Assembly (NCBI GenBank): GCA_964390795.1
Contig: CAYMLQ010000199.1
Coordinates: 1 to 10,563, forward strand
Direction: 5' to 3'
Source: CAYMLQ01 sp964390795
GTDB lineage: Bacteria > Verrucomicrobiota > Kiritimatiellia > RFP12 > UBA1067
Length of the DNA stretch: 10,563 bases
How positions within the stretch are numbered: position 1 is the first letter of the stretch; every line of letters starts with the position of its first letter. The notes beneath the pieces were generated by a model. The model was not told where the DNA came from. It did no database searches and saw only the letters and a list, made by a program, of their open reading frames with translations. The position numbers and the translations under genes are program-made. This document shows positions 1-6,821 of this stretch, piece after piece.

Positions 1-494
1 CCGTCGAACCTGCGCTCGATGCGCCGCGCCAGTTCCCGGCCGATCAGCGCGGCCTGGTTGTAGGAGCGCTCGCGCTGGCGGACCGGATGCAGCGGCACGG
101 GCACCACCACATCGACCTCTTCCGGCGAGAAATGGGCCAGCAGGCAGCCATAGAGCAGGTCGGCCAGGTCGTGCTTGAGCCAGAGCGCCTGCGCGTACTT
201 GAACTGGTGGATCTGCTCGCGCAGCACGCCGTGAAAGTGTCCCGCCGCACGCGCTTTGTCAAAGGCGGGTTTCGCCTCCTTGCAGGAGCTGCACACGAAG
301 GCGTGCGCCACCGCGCCTTCCACCGGACATCCGCAGACCTGACACAGGCTCCGGGTGTGCAATTCAAGACTCCCGAAACAGGCCCAGCAGAGATGACGCC
401 CCGGCCGGTCAGACGCCTGACCACACCCCGGACAGATCCGCGGATAAAACCAGTCGGACACCTTCGCAGTTATCGCAGATAGTTTCGTTTCCAC
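1..494 (-). CDS. comF: ComF-family phosphoribosyltransferase-like protein, 3'-truncated by window edge
   Basis: Reading the minus strand from a GTG at 494-492 gives 164 codons, still open at the window edge. Residues 21-39 (CPGCG...CWAC) and 51-71 (CQVCG...CSSC) form a double zinc ribbon, typical of the ComF N-terminus. The stretch VVVPVPLHPVRQRERSYNQA at about 129-148 is the classic first half of the ComF phosphoribosyltransferase fold. The PRPP-binding loop would lie beyond position 1. ComF proteins are linked to DNA uptake in competent bacteria and are also widespread in non-competent ones, so the role here is open. The GTG was chosen because AGG lies about 6 nt upstream; another GTG at 512 is possible. 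The gene follows the nucleotidyltransferase after a 156-nt gap filled by hairpin repeats, so it may be transcribed separately. Confidence 0.88.
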   Translation of the reverse strand, partial: METKLSAITAKVSDWFYPRICPGCGQASDRPGRHLCWACFGSLELHTRSLCQVCGCPVEGAVAHAFVCSSCKEAKPAFDKARAAGHFHGVLREQIHQFKYAQALWLKHDLADLLYGCLLAHFSPEEVDVVVPVPLHPVRQRERSYNQAALIGRELARRIERRFD

Positions 495-516
495 ACTGCA
501 CCTGCCGCTCACGTGG

Positions 517-676
517 CACGGGCGTCCCGCCCGTGACCCTCATGGGCGAGACGCCCATGCCACTTCTCACCACAGTTTCGCAGGGTACTCGCAAAGGTGA
601 CACGGGCGTCCCGCCCGTGTTCTTCATGGGCGCGACGCCCATGCCACTTCTCACCACAGTTTCGCGGGGTACTCGC
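517..676. repeat. 84-bp-period tandem duplication with paired 8-bp-stem hairpins
   Basis: Positions 517-592 and 601-676 align with 71 of 76 identities by eye, at an exact offset of 84. Each copy holds two perfect palindromes with 8-bp stems and 3-nt loops: CACGGGCG/CGCCCGTG (517-535, 601-619) and CATGGGCG/CGCCCATG (541-559, 625-643). Each copy also contains a version of the 3' end of the minus-strand nucleotidyltransferase gene. In the right copy this is the living gene end (651-676); in the left copy (567-592) it is a relic of the last codons plus stop. The hairpins could stop transcription or stabilise mRNA ends between the nucleotidyltransferase and comF, but no T-tract follows them, so that role is only a possibility. 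The palindromes resemble dispersed REP-like elements. Confidence 0.85.
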
Positions 677-1559
677 CGATATCGACCAGCGACTGGACCG
701 CCGCGACCACCAGCGGCTTATCTTCGCGGTAGGTTACGCCGACCCATGAACTCTCGGTCGGCAACACCTCGACCTCCGCCGCGCCCTCGCGAACCATCTC
801 GTCCACAACGAACGGGATATACCACTCGGCCCTGGGATTCCCCGCGTTTTGCTCAAGCCACACCGGGAACCGGGCCTTCAGCGAGGCGAAGAACTCAGGC
901 GTGAAACCCCACATGTTCAACGACACCCGCTCCGAGCCCGTGAGAGCCACAGGAGCGTCCGGGTCTTCCCGGTTTTCCGCACCGCCTGGCACCCGTACGA
1001 TCTTTGTCATTTCGGTTACCGAAACCAGCAAGCCGTCAGCCCCGACCTCGCACACGCCGCGCGCGACACTGCCATGATCCGACAGGGTCTGGTCAAGCCG
1101 GTAACCGACCATGGCAAACCGCTGGCGGCTCTCAGCCGCCTGCGGTCGCGTCAGAAAGTCCGCCAGCCGCCGAAACGCATCGCTCCCATAGAAATCATCG
1201 GCGTTGATCGCCGCGAACGGCGCTTTGACCACGCTGCGCGCCGCACGGATCGCATGCGCCGTGCCCCACGGCTTGATGCGGTCTTGGGCCACGTGGTAGC
1301 CAATCGGAAGATCGTCCATCTCCTGAAAAGCGTACTCGACCGCGATCGCGCCCGCGTACTTGGAACCGATCACCTGATGGAAGACGCCCTCGAAATCGCG
1401 CCGGATCACGAACACGACGCGGTCAAACCCCGCGCGCATGGCGTCGAACACCGAATAGTCCATAATCGTCTCGCCCATCGGGCCCACCGGATCGACCTGC
1501 TTCAGTCCGCCGTACCGGCTGCCCATGCCCGCCGCCAAAATCACCAATGTCGGTTGCAT
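651..1559 (-). CDS. Sugar-phosphate-type nucleotidyltransferase (NTP_transferase fold), substrate unknown
   Basis: This 302-residue protein opens with LVILAAGMGSRYGGLKQ (residues 5-21), the glycine-rich nucleotide-binding loop of sugar-phosphate nucleotidyltransferases; GMGSRYGG replaces the more usual GxGTRL. It continues with a GETIMDYSVFDA segment (29-40), WGTAHAI (98-104) and NADDFYG (119-125), whose aspartates fit metal binding. These proteins transfer an NMP to a sugar phosphate or related alcohol phosphate in the cytoplasm, usually for envelope polysaccharides. I cannot name the substrate. No left-handed beta-helix acyltransferase domain is present. The ATG at 1559 lies 1 nt after the coaX stop, so translation is probably coupled, and the GGAAAC of the heptamer repeat at the coaX end is the only ribosome-binding candidate. 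The final EYPAKLW codons lie inside the 84-bp duplicated unit downstream. Confidence 0.85.
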   Translation of the reverse strand: MQPTLVILAAGMGSRYGGLKQVDPVGPMGETIMDYSVFDAMRAGFDRVVFVIRRDFEGVFHQVIGSKYAGAIAVEYAFQEMDDLPIGYHVAQDRIKPWGTAHAIRAARSVVKAPFAAINADDFYGSDAFRRLADFLTRPQAAESRQRFAMVGYRLDQTLSDHGSVARGVCEVGADGLLVSVTEMTKIVRVPGGAENREDPDAPVALTGSERVSLNMWGFTPEFFASLKARFPVWLEQNAGNPRAEWYIPFVVDEMVREGAAEVEVLPTESSWVGVTYREDKPLVVAAVQSLVDIGEYPAKLW

Positions 1560-1560
1560 C

Positions 1561-2328
1561 TCAGTTTCCAGTTTCCAGTTTCACATTTTTTTCCCAAATA
1601 CACCCGAGCCCGAACAACGTCAAATCCGGATCGATCACAAACGGCATGTCGGCGTCTTTGAGCGCCCATCCCGCGTACCCGCCGGTCGCCACCAGTTTGA
1701 ACTCGCACTTCATCGACCCGGTCAAATAGCGAACGATCTCGCGCACGATACCGCGATACCCGATCTGTGCGCCGATACGCATCGCCTGCAGCGTGCTGCG
1801 GCCCAGTTTCGGGCAGGGTCCCTCAAGCTCCACGCGCGGGAGCAGCGCGGTGCGCTCATAGAGGTAATCGGTCATCAGAGGCAGGCCGGGCGTGATCACG
1901 CCGCCCACATAGCGTCGGTCGGGAGTGATCACGTCGAACGTCAGTGCCGTACCGAAGTCCGCCACGATCAGCGGCGCCCCGTAGCGCCGCACGCCGCCGC
2001 ACGCGTCCGCGAGCCGGTCCGCCCCGATCGTCGCGGGTTCCGGGTAGTCCACGGCCACCTCCATCGGCAGGCCGGCCCTGACCACCAGCAGGTCGCACCC
2101 CAGCTCGTTCCTGAACAGCCGTTTCCACGCGCCGTTCACACGCGGCACGACCGAGCCCAGCACGGCCCCGTGTACCATGCCGCGCGAAGCCTTGCGAACC
2201 GCTTCGGCGCACGCCTCCGGCTGTTTCGCGATGCCGCCTTTGAGGTGCGTCACGCGCGAGATCTTCCCGTTGTCGAACAGGCCGATGCCCGTCGACGTGT
2301 TGCCCACATCAATCACCACGCAGCGCAT
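1561..2328 (-). CDS. coaX: Type III pantothenate kinase
   Basis: The 255-residue product matches the usual CoaX length of about 255-260. Visible motifs are IDVGNTSTG (residues 6-14, phosphate-binding loop of the ASKHA fold), IGADRLADACGG (101-112, with the GADR catalytic aspartate), ADFGTALTFD (123-132, second phosphate and cation site) and ATGGYAGW near 214-221. CoaX phosphorylates pantothenate with ATP in the first step of coenzyme A synthesis in the cytoplasm. It is a dimeric enzyme, unrelated to CoaA and not feedback-inhibited by CoA. The gene starts 1 nt after the nadC stop and ends 1 nt before the next ATG. In many bacteria coaX lies near nadC and birA; here birA is absent between them. 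The C-terminal KLETGN is encoded by a heptamer repeat and looks like a recent replacement of the natural end. Confidence 0.95.
   Translation of the reverse strand: MRCVVIDVGNTSTGIGLFDNGKISRVTHLKGGIAKQPEACAEAVRKASRGMVHGAVLGSVVPRVNGAWKRLFRNELGCDLLVVRAGLPMEVAVDYPEPATIGADRLADACGGVRRYGAPLIVADFGTALTFDVITPDRRYVGGVITPGLPLMTDYLYERTALLPRVELEGPCPKLGRSTLQAMRIGAQIGYRGIVREIVRYLTGSMKCEFKLVATGGYAGWALKDADMPFVIDPDLTLFGLGCIWEKNVKLETGN
1562..1582 (-). repeat. Heptanucleotide tandem repeat, 3 perfect copies, at the coaX/nucleotidyltransferase junction
   Basis: Three exact copies of CAGTTTC (plus strand; GAAACTG on the coding strand) occupy 1562-1582. They encode the last CoaX residues (KLETGN) and supply part of the stop codon and the only ribosome-binding candidate for the next gene. 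It is one of six 7-bp-period arrays in this window. Confidence 0.9.
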
Positions 2329-2329
2329 G

Positions 2330-3196
2330 TTACACCAAGCTCCATTCTAGCGACAAGTCAACGGCCGTGGCCGAGTGGGTCAGGCAGCCGAGCGAAATCG
2401 CGTCCACGCCCGTCGCCGCCACCTCGCGCGCTCGTTCGAGCGTGATGCCACCCGAGGCCTCGGTCTTTGAAACGCCCCGGCACAGCGCCACGCACGCGCG
2501 CATCATCGTGCATTCCATGTTATCGAGCATGATCCACTCGGGCTGGCCGCGCAAGGCGCTCACGCACTCCGCCACGCTTTCGACCTCGACCTCGACCGCC
2601 AGAGCTGGAAAGGCCTTGCGTGCAGCGGCCACAGCCAGATCCAAGCGGTCGGGGTCGCCGCCCTGCCACAGCCGCCGGTGGTTGTCTTTGATCAGCACGC
2701 GGTCGAAGAGTCCGAAGCGGTGGTTCGTGCCGCCGCCGCAGCGCACGGCGTATTTCTCGAACAGCCGCAGATTCGGCGTGGTCTTGCGCGTGTCGAGGAT
2801 CAGCGTGTCAAACTCGCGAACCGCCTCGACGAACCGGCTGGTCAGCGTGGCGACGCCGCACATGCGCTGCATGAAATTGAGGGCCGTGCGCTCGGCCACC
2901 AGGATGGAGGCGGCCTTGCCTCGGATCGTCAGGATCGTGCCGCCCGCGCCGACATCCACGCCGTCCGGCACCACGGTCTCCACCTCCAGCGAGGGGTCGA
3001 CGAGTTCCAGCACCTGCTTGCCCACTGACGCCCCTGCCACCCGGCACGCCTCGCGCGCCAAAATCTCGCCCGTCGCCGTCACGCGAGGATCCACAAGGGC
3101 CAGTGTCGTGGCGTCGCCCGTGCCGAGATCCTCGGCCAGCGCCGCCGCCACCGCCGCCACCGCGCGCGGGTCAAACATCACATCTGGAACGCTCAT
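2330..3196 (-). CDS. nadC: Nicotinate-nucleotide pyrophosphorylase (quinolinate phosphoribosyltransferase)
   Basis: The 288-residue protein carries the full NadC signature set: EDLGTGDATT (22-31), AERTALNFMQRMCGVAT (101-117), LDTRKTTPNLRLFEKYAV (134-151), CGGGTNHRFGLFDRVLIKDN (153-172), IMLDN near 222-226, ASGGIT (247-252), and AISLGCLTHS close to the C-terminus, where GCLTHS replaces the commoner GALTHS. The enzyme converts quinolinate and PRPP to nicotinate mononucleotide, CO2 and pyrophosphate in de novo NAD synthesis. Its ATG overlaps the rhomboid stop codon by 4 nt (ATGA), and its stop lies 1 nt before the coaX start, so it is firmly embedded in the operon. No nadA or nadB is visible in this window. 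All the substrate-binding Arg, Lys and His positions I can recognise are retained, so it should be active. Confidence 0.96.
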   Translation of the reverse strand: MSVPDVMFDPRAVAAVAAALAEDLGTGDATTLALVDPRVTATGEILAREACRVAGASVGKQVLELVDPSLEVETVVPDGVDVGAGGTILTIRGKAASILVAERTALNFMQRMCGVATLTSRFVEAVREFDTLILDTRKTTPNLRLFEKYAVRCGGGTNHRFGLFDRVLIKDNHRRLWQGGDPDRLDLAVAAARKAFPALAVEVEVESVAECVSALRGQPEWIMLDNMECTMMRACVALCRGVSKTEASGGITLERAREVAATGVDAISLGCLTHSATAVDLSLEWSLV

Positions 3197-3972
3197 TCGT
3201 CCTCCCCGGCCACGCCTGTCCGCCGCAACCTCAACCCGTACAGAAAGCCCGACAGCCCGCCCGCCAGATGCGCGGCATAAGCAACCTGGGACTGCACGAA
3301 GACCGCCTCAGCCACCGTCAGAGCGCCGAGAAGCCACGCCAGCGAACGCGCTCGCATCTTGACGGGGAATACCAGCAGTAGCACATAGACCTGCCGCCGC
3401 GGAAAGAGCGCGGCATATGCGCCGATCAACGCGAACACGCCGCCCGACGCGCCGATGCACATCGCGGTGTCAAGCGTCTCGCGGGCGCCAGCAGCCGGAA
3501 ACCACGCGCGGAGCGCCTGCGGCATCCAGTGCGTCAGCGACGGCGCGGGCGGCACGTAGGGCAGCAGCGCCGTAACGGCCAGCCAGCCGGCGCCGCCCAG
3601 AATGCCGCCCGTCAGGAAGATCCGCCAGAAGCGCCGGCCGCCGACCTCGCCCTCCAAGCCGGAGCCGAACAGCAGCACCGTCAGCATGTTGAGCCCGAGA
3701 TGCAGCCAGCTCGCGTGCAGGAACATATAGGTCAGCGGCTGCCAGATAAACCCCTGGATCAACAGTGGCCAGCTCAATCCGAAACAGGGAACCAGCGCGT
3801 GCGCGAAGCTGTAGCGATACCCGTAAACGCTGACAAAATCGACCTTGGCAACTGCCTGCTGAATGAGAAAAACAAAAAAACACACTGCCGCCAAGCGCGT
3901 GGCGGCAGGTGCCAGATAAAAGAGTCCGCGCAGACGCCAGACCCATCTGCGCATGGTCGAGATCAAAACCAA
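3193..3972 (-). CDS. Rhomboid-family intramembrane serine protease
   Basis: The 259-residue polytopic membrane protein shows the rhomboid core: YMFLHASWLHLGLNML (residues 82-97, the HxxxN motif with H91 and N95), GLEGEVGGRRFWRIF (105-119, the L1 loop and WR-like region), IGASGGVFALIGAY (173-186, with Ser176 as nucleophile) and AYAAHLAGGLSGFLYG (231-246, with His235 as the second catalytic residue). Rhomboids cut transmembrane segments of other membrane proteins; the substrate here is unknown. The start given is a TTG at 3972, with GGGA about 7 nt upstream; an ATG at 3954 (residue 7) is an equally acceptable start. The stop overlaps the nadC ATG. The 74-residue membrane protein just upstream is a natural candidate partner, by context only. 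A hairpin followed by a T-rich stretch lies in codons 22-33. Confidence 0.92.
   Translation of the reverse strand: MVLISTMRRWVWRLRGLFYLAPAATRLAAVCFFVFLIQQAVAKVDFVSVYGYRYSFAHALVPCFGLSWPLLIQGFIWQPLTYMFLHASWLHLGLNMLTVLLFGSGLEGEVGGRRFWRIFLTGGILGGAGWLAVTALLPYVPPAPSLTHWMPQALRAWFPAAGARETLDTAMCIGASGGVFALIGAYAALFPRRQVYVLLLVFPVKMRARSLAWLLGALTVAEAVFVQSQVAYAAHLAGGLSGFLYGLRLRRTGVAGEDE
3874..3908 (-). terminator. Possible intragenic intrinsic terminator or attenuator in the rhomboid gene
   Basis: On the minus strand CTGCCGCCA (3908-3900) pairs perfectly with TGGCGGCAG (3893-3885) around a 6-nt loop. TGTG, then seven Ts, G and five more Ts follow. This fits a rho-independent terminator. It could reduce transcription of nadC, coaX and the nucleotidyltransferase from promoters upstream of the exported-protein gene. 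The T-run also encodes Phe-Phe-Val-Phe of the first membrane helix, so coincidence is a real alternative. Confidence 0.4.
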
Positions 3973-3986
3973 CCCCCGTTCCCGGC

Positions 3987-4211
3987 TCAGGCTGATTTAA
4001 TCGCGTCCCAGTTTAAATAGAGCAGCGCGGTGATGGCGAGCATGAGAACCGTGGCGAGAATCGCGCAGATGCCACCTATCATGTCACTCGTCTGGCCGCC
4101 CTGAGAGGCGATTTCATCAGCCGGATTGCGCAGACGCGCCGAAATGAACGCACCGCCCGCAGCCTTGGGATCTTCGGCTGCCGTATCGATCGATGATTTC
4201 TTCAATTTCAT
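3987..4211 (-). CDS. Small single-span membrane protein, unknown function
   Basis: The 74-residue protein has a Lys-rich start (MKLKKSS), a polar segment of about 43 residues and one hydrophobic helix near residues 44-67 (MIGGICAILATVLMLAITAL and beyond), ending in NWDAIKSA. I do not recognise a named family. The ATG at 4211 lies 5 nt after the stop of the exported-protein gene, and its stop lies 14 nt before the TTG start of the rhomboid gene, so it is almost certainly a true operon member and not a chance frame. The helix begins with MIGG, and such small residues are the kind rhomboids tolerate in substrates. A substrate role is a guess from position. A membrane anchor or small regulatory subunit is equally possible. 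Confidence 0.75.
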   Translation of the reverse strand: MKLKKSSIDTAAEDPKAAGGAFISARLRNPADEIASQGGQTSDMIGGICAILATVLMLAITALLYLNWDAIKSA

Positions 4212-4216
4212 GACGG

Positions 4217-6637
4217 TTACTTTACCAAATGAGCGCCGCTTTGAGTAGCGGATTTTTCGGAAGAAAAGCCGATTCTCTTTTCAATCAGACTCTCGGCGAA
4301 CGCTCTTCCGGCAGGGGTCAGCGCGCCGCCCAAGACCAAGGGCGTCCCATCGCCGGCCGTGCGGAAAGCGGTGAACAGGTCCACCGTCTCCACGCCGTGC
4401 GCGTCGGCGACCCGCACCACCGTTTCGGCGTACGCCCTCGCCTCCACCGCGTGCTCGCAAGGCGACGCACCCGCGACGCACCCGCACCCGGCCAGCACGT
4501 CGAACGCGGGGGGGACGACCAGAAGCACGCGCGGGTATCCGCAGGCCGGCCCCGAAATCAGTCCGGCCATCGCAGCCAGGCGGCGTTCAAAGCCCTGCGT
4601 ACCCCCTTCGCGGCTCACCCCCAGGAACGAAGGCGCATAGAGGATTGTCGAGGCCGGCAGCGACCCCTTAAGCGCCACGAAAGGCTGCAGCAGCGACATG
4701 CCGGAGGAGGCCTCGCCCTGCTCGATCGCCTGGATATCCACGACCCGCCAGTTCGGAAGCCGGAGGTCGGAGACCGGAGTCCCGAGTCCCGAGTCCGCAT
4801 AAATGAAGCCGTCGAGCAGCACGATGCCGTTGGTTGCCGTGACCGCGCGCGAGGCGGCCGGATCACCGCGCGACGCCTTTGAGGCGATCAGAACCAGAAA
4901 CGTTTCGCCCGCCTTGAGCGTCTCGCCGGAAACCGCGTCGGGCAGTTTATCGAAGGGTTCGCGCTGGAACTCCGCGCAGCCCCGGCTGATTTCCGCCCCG
5001 GCGTGACGCAGGATCCAGGTGACCCGCGAAACCGAGCCCGCCTCCATTTCGCTGAGATAGACGCGCGCCCACCCCTTATCGGTCTTGAGTGTGTCGACCC
5101 GGTTTGTGCGCGCCCCCGTCGCCCAGCAGATCTCAGACTCCAGCTCGTAAGCTAGTCCGTCCGCAGCCGAGGTGCGGATGCGGATGATCGGGTGGACGCG
5201 GTCATCCCCGTAACACACCGCCGGAACACCCGTGATGCGCGTCGTGACCTCGTATTCCGACCACACCGGCCCATCATAGGCCAGCAGCGTTTCGAACACG
5301 CCCTCTTCGCCCGAGGCCGCCCTCGCGTGGAGAGCCATCCTCGCAGGCATCGCCGAAGCGCGCAGCGTCACGCCGATGGCCTCCCCTTCTCCCGCCTCGC
5401 GGTTCCCGACCTGCCAGCGCGCCACATGATTCGTACCCCAGCAGGCGGTCTCGTCCTTGCACGCGTACGGCACGAACACGTCGGACGTGCCCGCAAAGCG
5501 GTAAGCGGCCCCGCTCGCAGCCGTGGCGTATGGGTGCAAGCGCCGGCCCTGCCACTCCCACCGTCCACCGCGCAGGTCGCCCCCGGTGACCATCACCACG
5601 TCTTTGGCGACCCCCGTCTCGCCCTCCCGCTTCCATGCCAGCCCCGTATCGATCTCCTCACGGCACACGGTGCGCACCTGCACCCGCCTCAGCCCCGCCT
5701 TCAGCGGCAGCGCCTTGCCCGTCGTCCAGACATCGTAAGGCTGACCTGCGGGATGCGCCAGCACCTGTGCGCCGTCCACCAGCAGCCAGGCCGGGGCGAC
5801 GCCGGCCAGACCGAACAGGAAAACGCCGTCGGCAGGCACCAGCAGCCACGTCTGCAAGTCGACCAGATGGCTCTTGCGCGTCCAGTCCCCCTTGTACCAG
5901 CTCTTGAACGTGGGCCCCAGCTTGCTGAAATCGGCGACGGTGAACCACTCGTCCTTGGTGTCGCAGCGCGTCTCAAGGGTCTTGACCTCCGCCAGACTCG
6001 ACGGGAAGTCCATGCCTGCGGTCCGCCGCGCGTGTCCGCGCAGCGGTGCGGAATCGACCAGCGGGGATGGGCCGGCAGCCACCCGCACAGCCCCCGGAAC
6101 CGGGTAAATCTTGATCTTCTGCGCCTGCCTGGCCTCGCGCGCGTCAACCAGCACCGTCACCGCGCTCGCATCGCACCAGACCACCCGCGACGGCACCTCG
6201 TTCGTAGAGGCGAACACCCGCACCGACGCGACCGGCTTGTCGGCCACCATGACCGGCACCTGCACCAGAAACAGATCGTCGTCGGTCTTCTCCACAAGCA
6301 GTCGACAAGGCGCCTCCGGCACGTTCCACACCGGTTTGGCCTTCAGATCGCCCGCCCCCTGCGCGAAGGCGCAGCTAGCGAGCACGAAAGACAAAGCAGC
6401 TGCCAGCACACCGCGTATAACTTCAGCGTTCGGCGTTCGGCGTTCGGCGTTCGGCGTTACCCCCTCGTTTACTCCCGCTCCGCGGGCGGCGGGCCTATCT
6501 CCGACCTCCGACCTCCGACCTCTGACCTCTGATCTCTGATCTCCTTCCCCTCTTGCCCCCGACCTGCATTGCGCACAACGCATGGCTTTGGCCAAAATCG
6601 CCTGAGACGTGTGTACTCCAGTAGTCATGTGTATCAT
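4217..6637 (-). CDS. Large exported protein with PA14-like and degenerate SGNH-hydrolase-like regions
   Basis: The open frame encodes 806 residues. A signal peptide core lies near residues 75-93 (GVLAAALSFVLASC then AFAQ); LASC also fits a lipobox, so it may be a lipoprotein (Cys89) or be cut after AFA. Residues about 100-180 look like a beta-sandwich. Residues about 228-325 (GDWTRKSHLVDLQTWLLVPADG and a following VDG) resemble a PA14-type domain. Residues about 578-790 resemble an SGNH/GDSL hydrolase, but the expected D-x-x-H block reads GGALTPAGRAF, lacking both residues. Cysteines 718, 720 and 727 cluster before it. Function unknown; a carbohydrate-binding envelope protein fits. The start is uncertain: ATG 6637, ATG 6628 (AGGA 8 nt upstream) or GTG 6409 (codon 77, just before the hydrophobic core). 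Two heptamer arrays fill the N-terminal extension, and a third lies in frame near residues 615-629. Confidence 0.8.
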   Translation of the reverse strand: MIHMTTGVHTSQAILAKAMRCAQCRSGARGEGDQRSEVRGRRSEVGDRPAARGAGVNEGVTPNAERRTPNAEVIRGVLAAALSFVLASCAFAQGAGDLKAKPVWNVPEAPCRLLVEKTDDDLFLVQVPVMVADKPVASVRVFASTNEVPSRVVWCDASAVTVLVDAREARQAQKIKIYPVPGAVRVAAGPSPLVDSAPLRGHARRTAGMDFPSSLAEVKTLETRCDTKDEWFTVADFSKLGPTFKSWYKGDWTRKSHLVDLQTWLLVPADGVFLFGLAGVAPAWLLVDGAQVLAHPAGQPYDVWTTGKALPLKAGLRRVQVRTVCREEIDTGLAWKREGETGVAKDVVMVTGGDLRGGRWEWQGRRLHPYATAASGAAYRFAGTSDVFVPYACKDETACWGTNHVARWQVGNREAGEGEAIGVTLRASAMPARMALHARAASGEEGVFETLLAYDGPVWSEYEVTTRITGVPAVCYGDDRVHPIIRIRTSAADGLAYELESEICWATGARTNRVDTLKTDKGWARVYLSEMEAGSVSRVTWILRHAGAEISRGCAEFQREPFDKLPDAVSGETLKAGETFLVLIASKASRGDPAASRAVTATNGIVLLDGFIYADSGLGTPVSDLRLPNWRVVDIQAIEQGEASSGMSLLQPFVALKGSLPASTILYAPSFLGVSREGGTQGFERRLAAMAGLISGPACGYPRVLLVVPPAFDVLAGCGCVAGASPCEHAVEARAYAETVVRVADAHGVETVDLFTAFRTAGDGTPLVLGGALTPAGRAFAESLIEKRIGFSSEKSATQSGAHLVK
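4754..4795 (-). repeat. In-frame heptamer array inside the SGNH-like region
   Basis: Six consecutive 7-mers lie in exact phase: CGGAAGC, CGGAGGT, CGGAGAC, CGGAGTC, CCGAGTC, CCGAGTC. The total is 42 nt, divisible by 3, so the reading frame survives. They encode about 14 residues within DSGLGTPVSDLRLPN (residues 615-629) of the exported protein. Confidence 0.75.
6422..6456 (-). repeat. Heptamer array, 5 copies, just before the signal peptide of the exported protein
   Basis: TTCAGCG followed by four exact copies of TTCGGCG. On the coding strand it reads as CGCCGAA repeats and yields the peptide TPNAERRTPNAE, immediately before the hydrophobic signal sequence. Confidence 0.9.
6501..6542 (-). repeat. 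Heptamer array, 6 copies (CCGACCT grading to CTGATCT)
   Basis: Three copies of CCGACCT, one CTGACCT and two CTGATCT follow each other in phase. The gradient of substitutions suggests stepwise expansion. Translated on the minus strand it gives the QRSEVRGRRSEVG stretch near residues 34-46 of the exported-protein frame. Confidence 0.9.
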
Positions 6638-6719
6638 CCTGCCCGCCCAAAGCCTTTGCGCGAAACGCGCATTCCGTTAAAAAACCAGCGCTTCCCTCTT
6701 GCGTTGCCACCGTTTGTTT

Positions 6720-6734
6720 TGGCATGATTTCTGC
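6720..6734 (+). promoter_or_regulatory. Sigma-54-like -24/-12 element facing the pilin cluster
   Basis: TGGCATGATTTCTGC places GG and GC at the spacing of the sigma-54 consensus TGGCAC-N5-TTGC, with mismatches at C to T and T to C. If real, transcription would start near 6746 toward the prepilin gene, leaving a long leader through the tandem array. RpoN-controlled pilin genes are well known in Pseudomonas and Myxococcus. No activator gene is in view. Confidence 0.4.
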
Positions 6735-6821
6735 GACGTATAAAGCAATGGCAATCAATCCCATACCAAAACCGCGAAACGGCAAGAGCCTCTTCCTTTT
6801 ATACCAACAGCTTTTTCATTC

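Noticed and set aside
409..657. Minus-strand frame of 82 codons over the hairpin repeat
   Set aside because: Its translation is only the 84-bp repeat read twice (GMGV...GGTPV patterns) plus a comF shadow; another frame carries the ComF zinc ribbons.
1525..2445. Long plus-strand frame opposite coaX
   Set aside because: A shadow frame typical of high-GC DNA; the opposite strand holds all CoaX motifs and correct operon spacing.
5192..6532. 446-codon plus-strand frame opposite the exported-protein gene
   Set aside because: Composition is His/Arg/Pro-rich shadow sequence with no domain, and it runs through both heptamer arrays.
6495..6785. Small minus-strand frame with a hydrophobic start (MGLIAIALYVAEIM)
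   Set aside because: It overlaps the exported-protein N-terminus in another frame, ends in heptamer repeats and covers one sigma-54-like site; no family resemblance.
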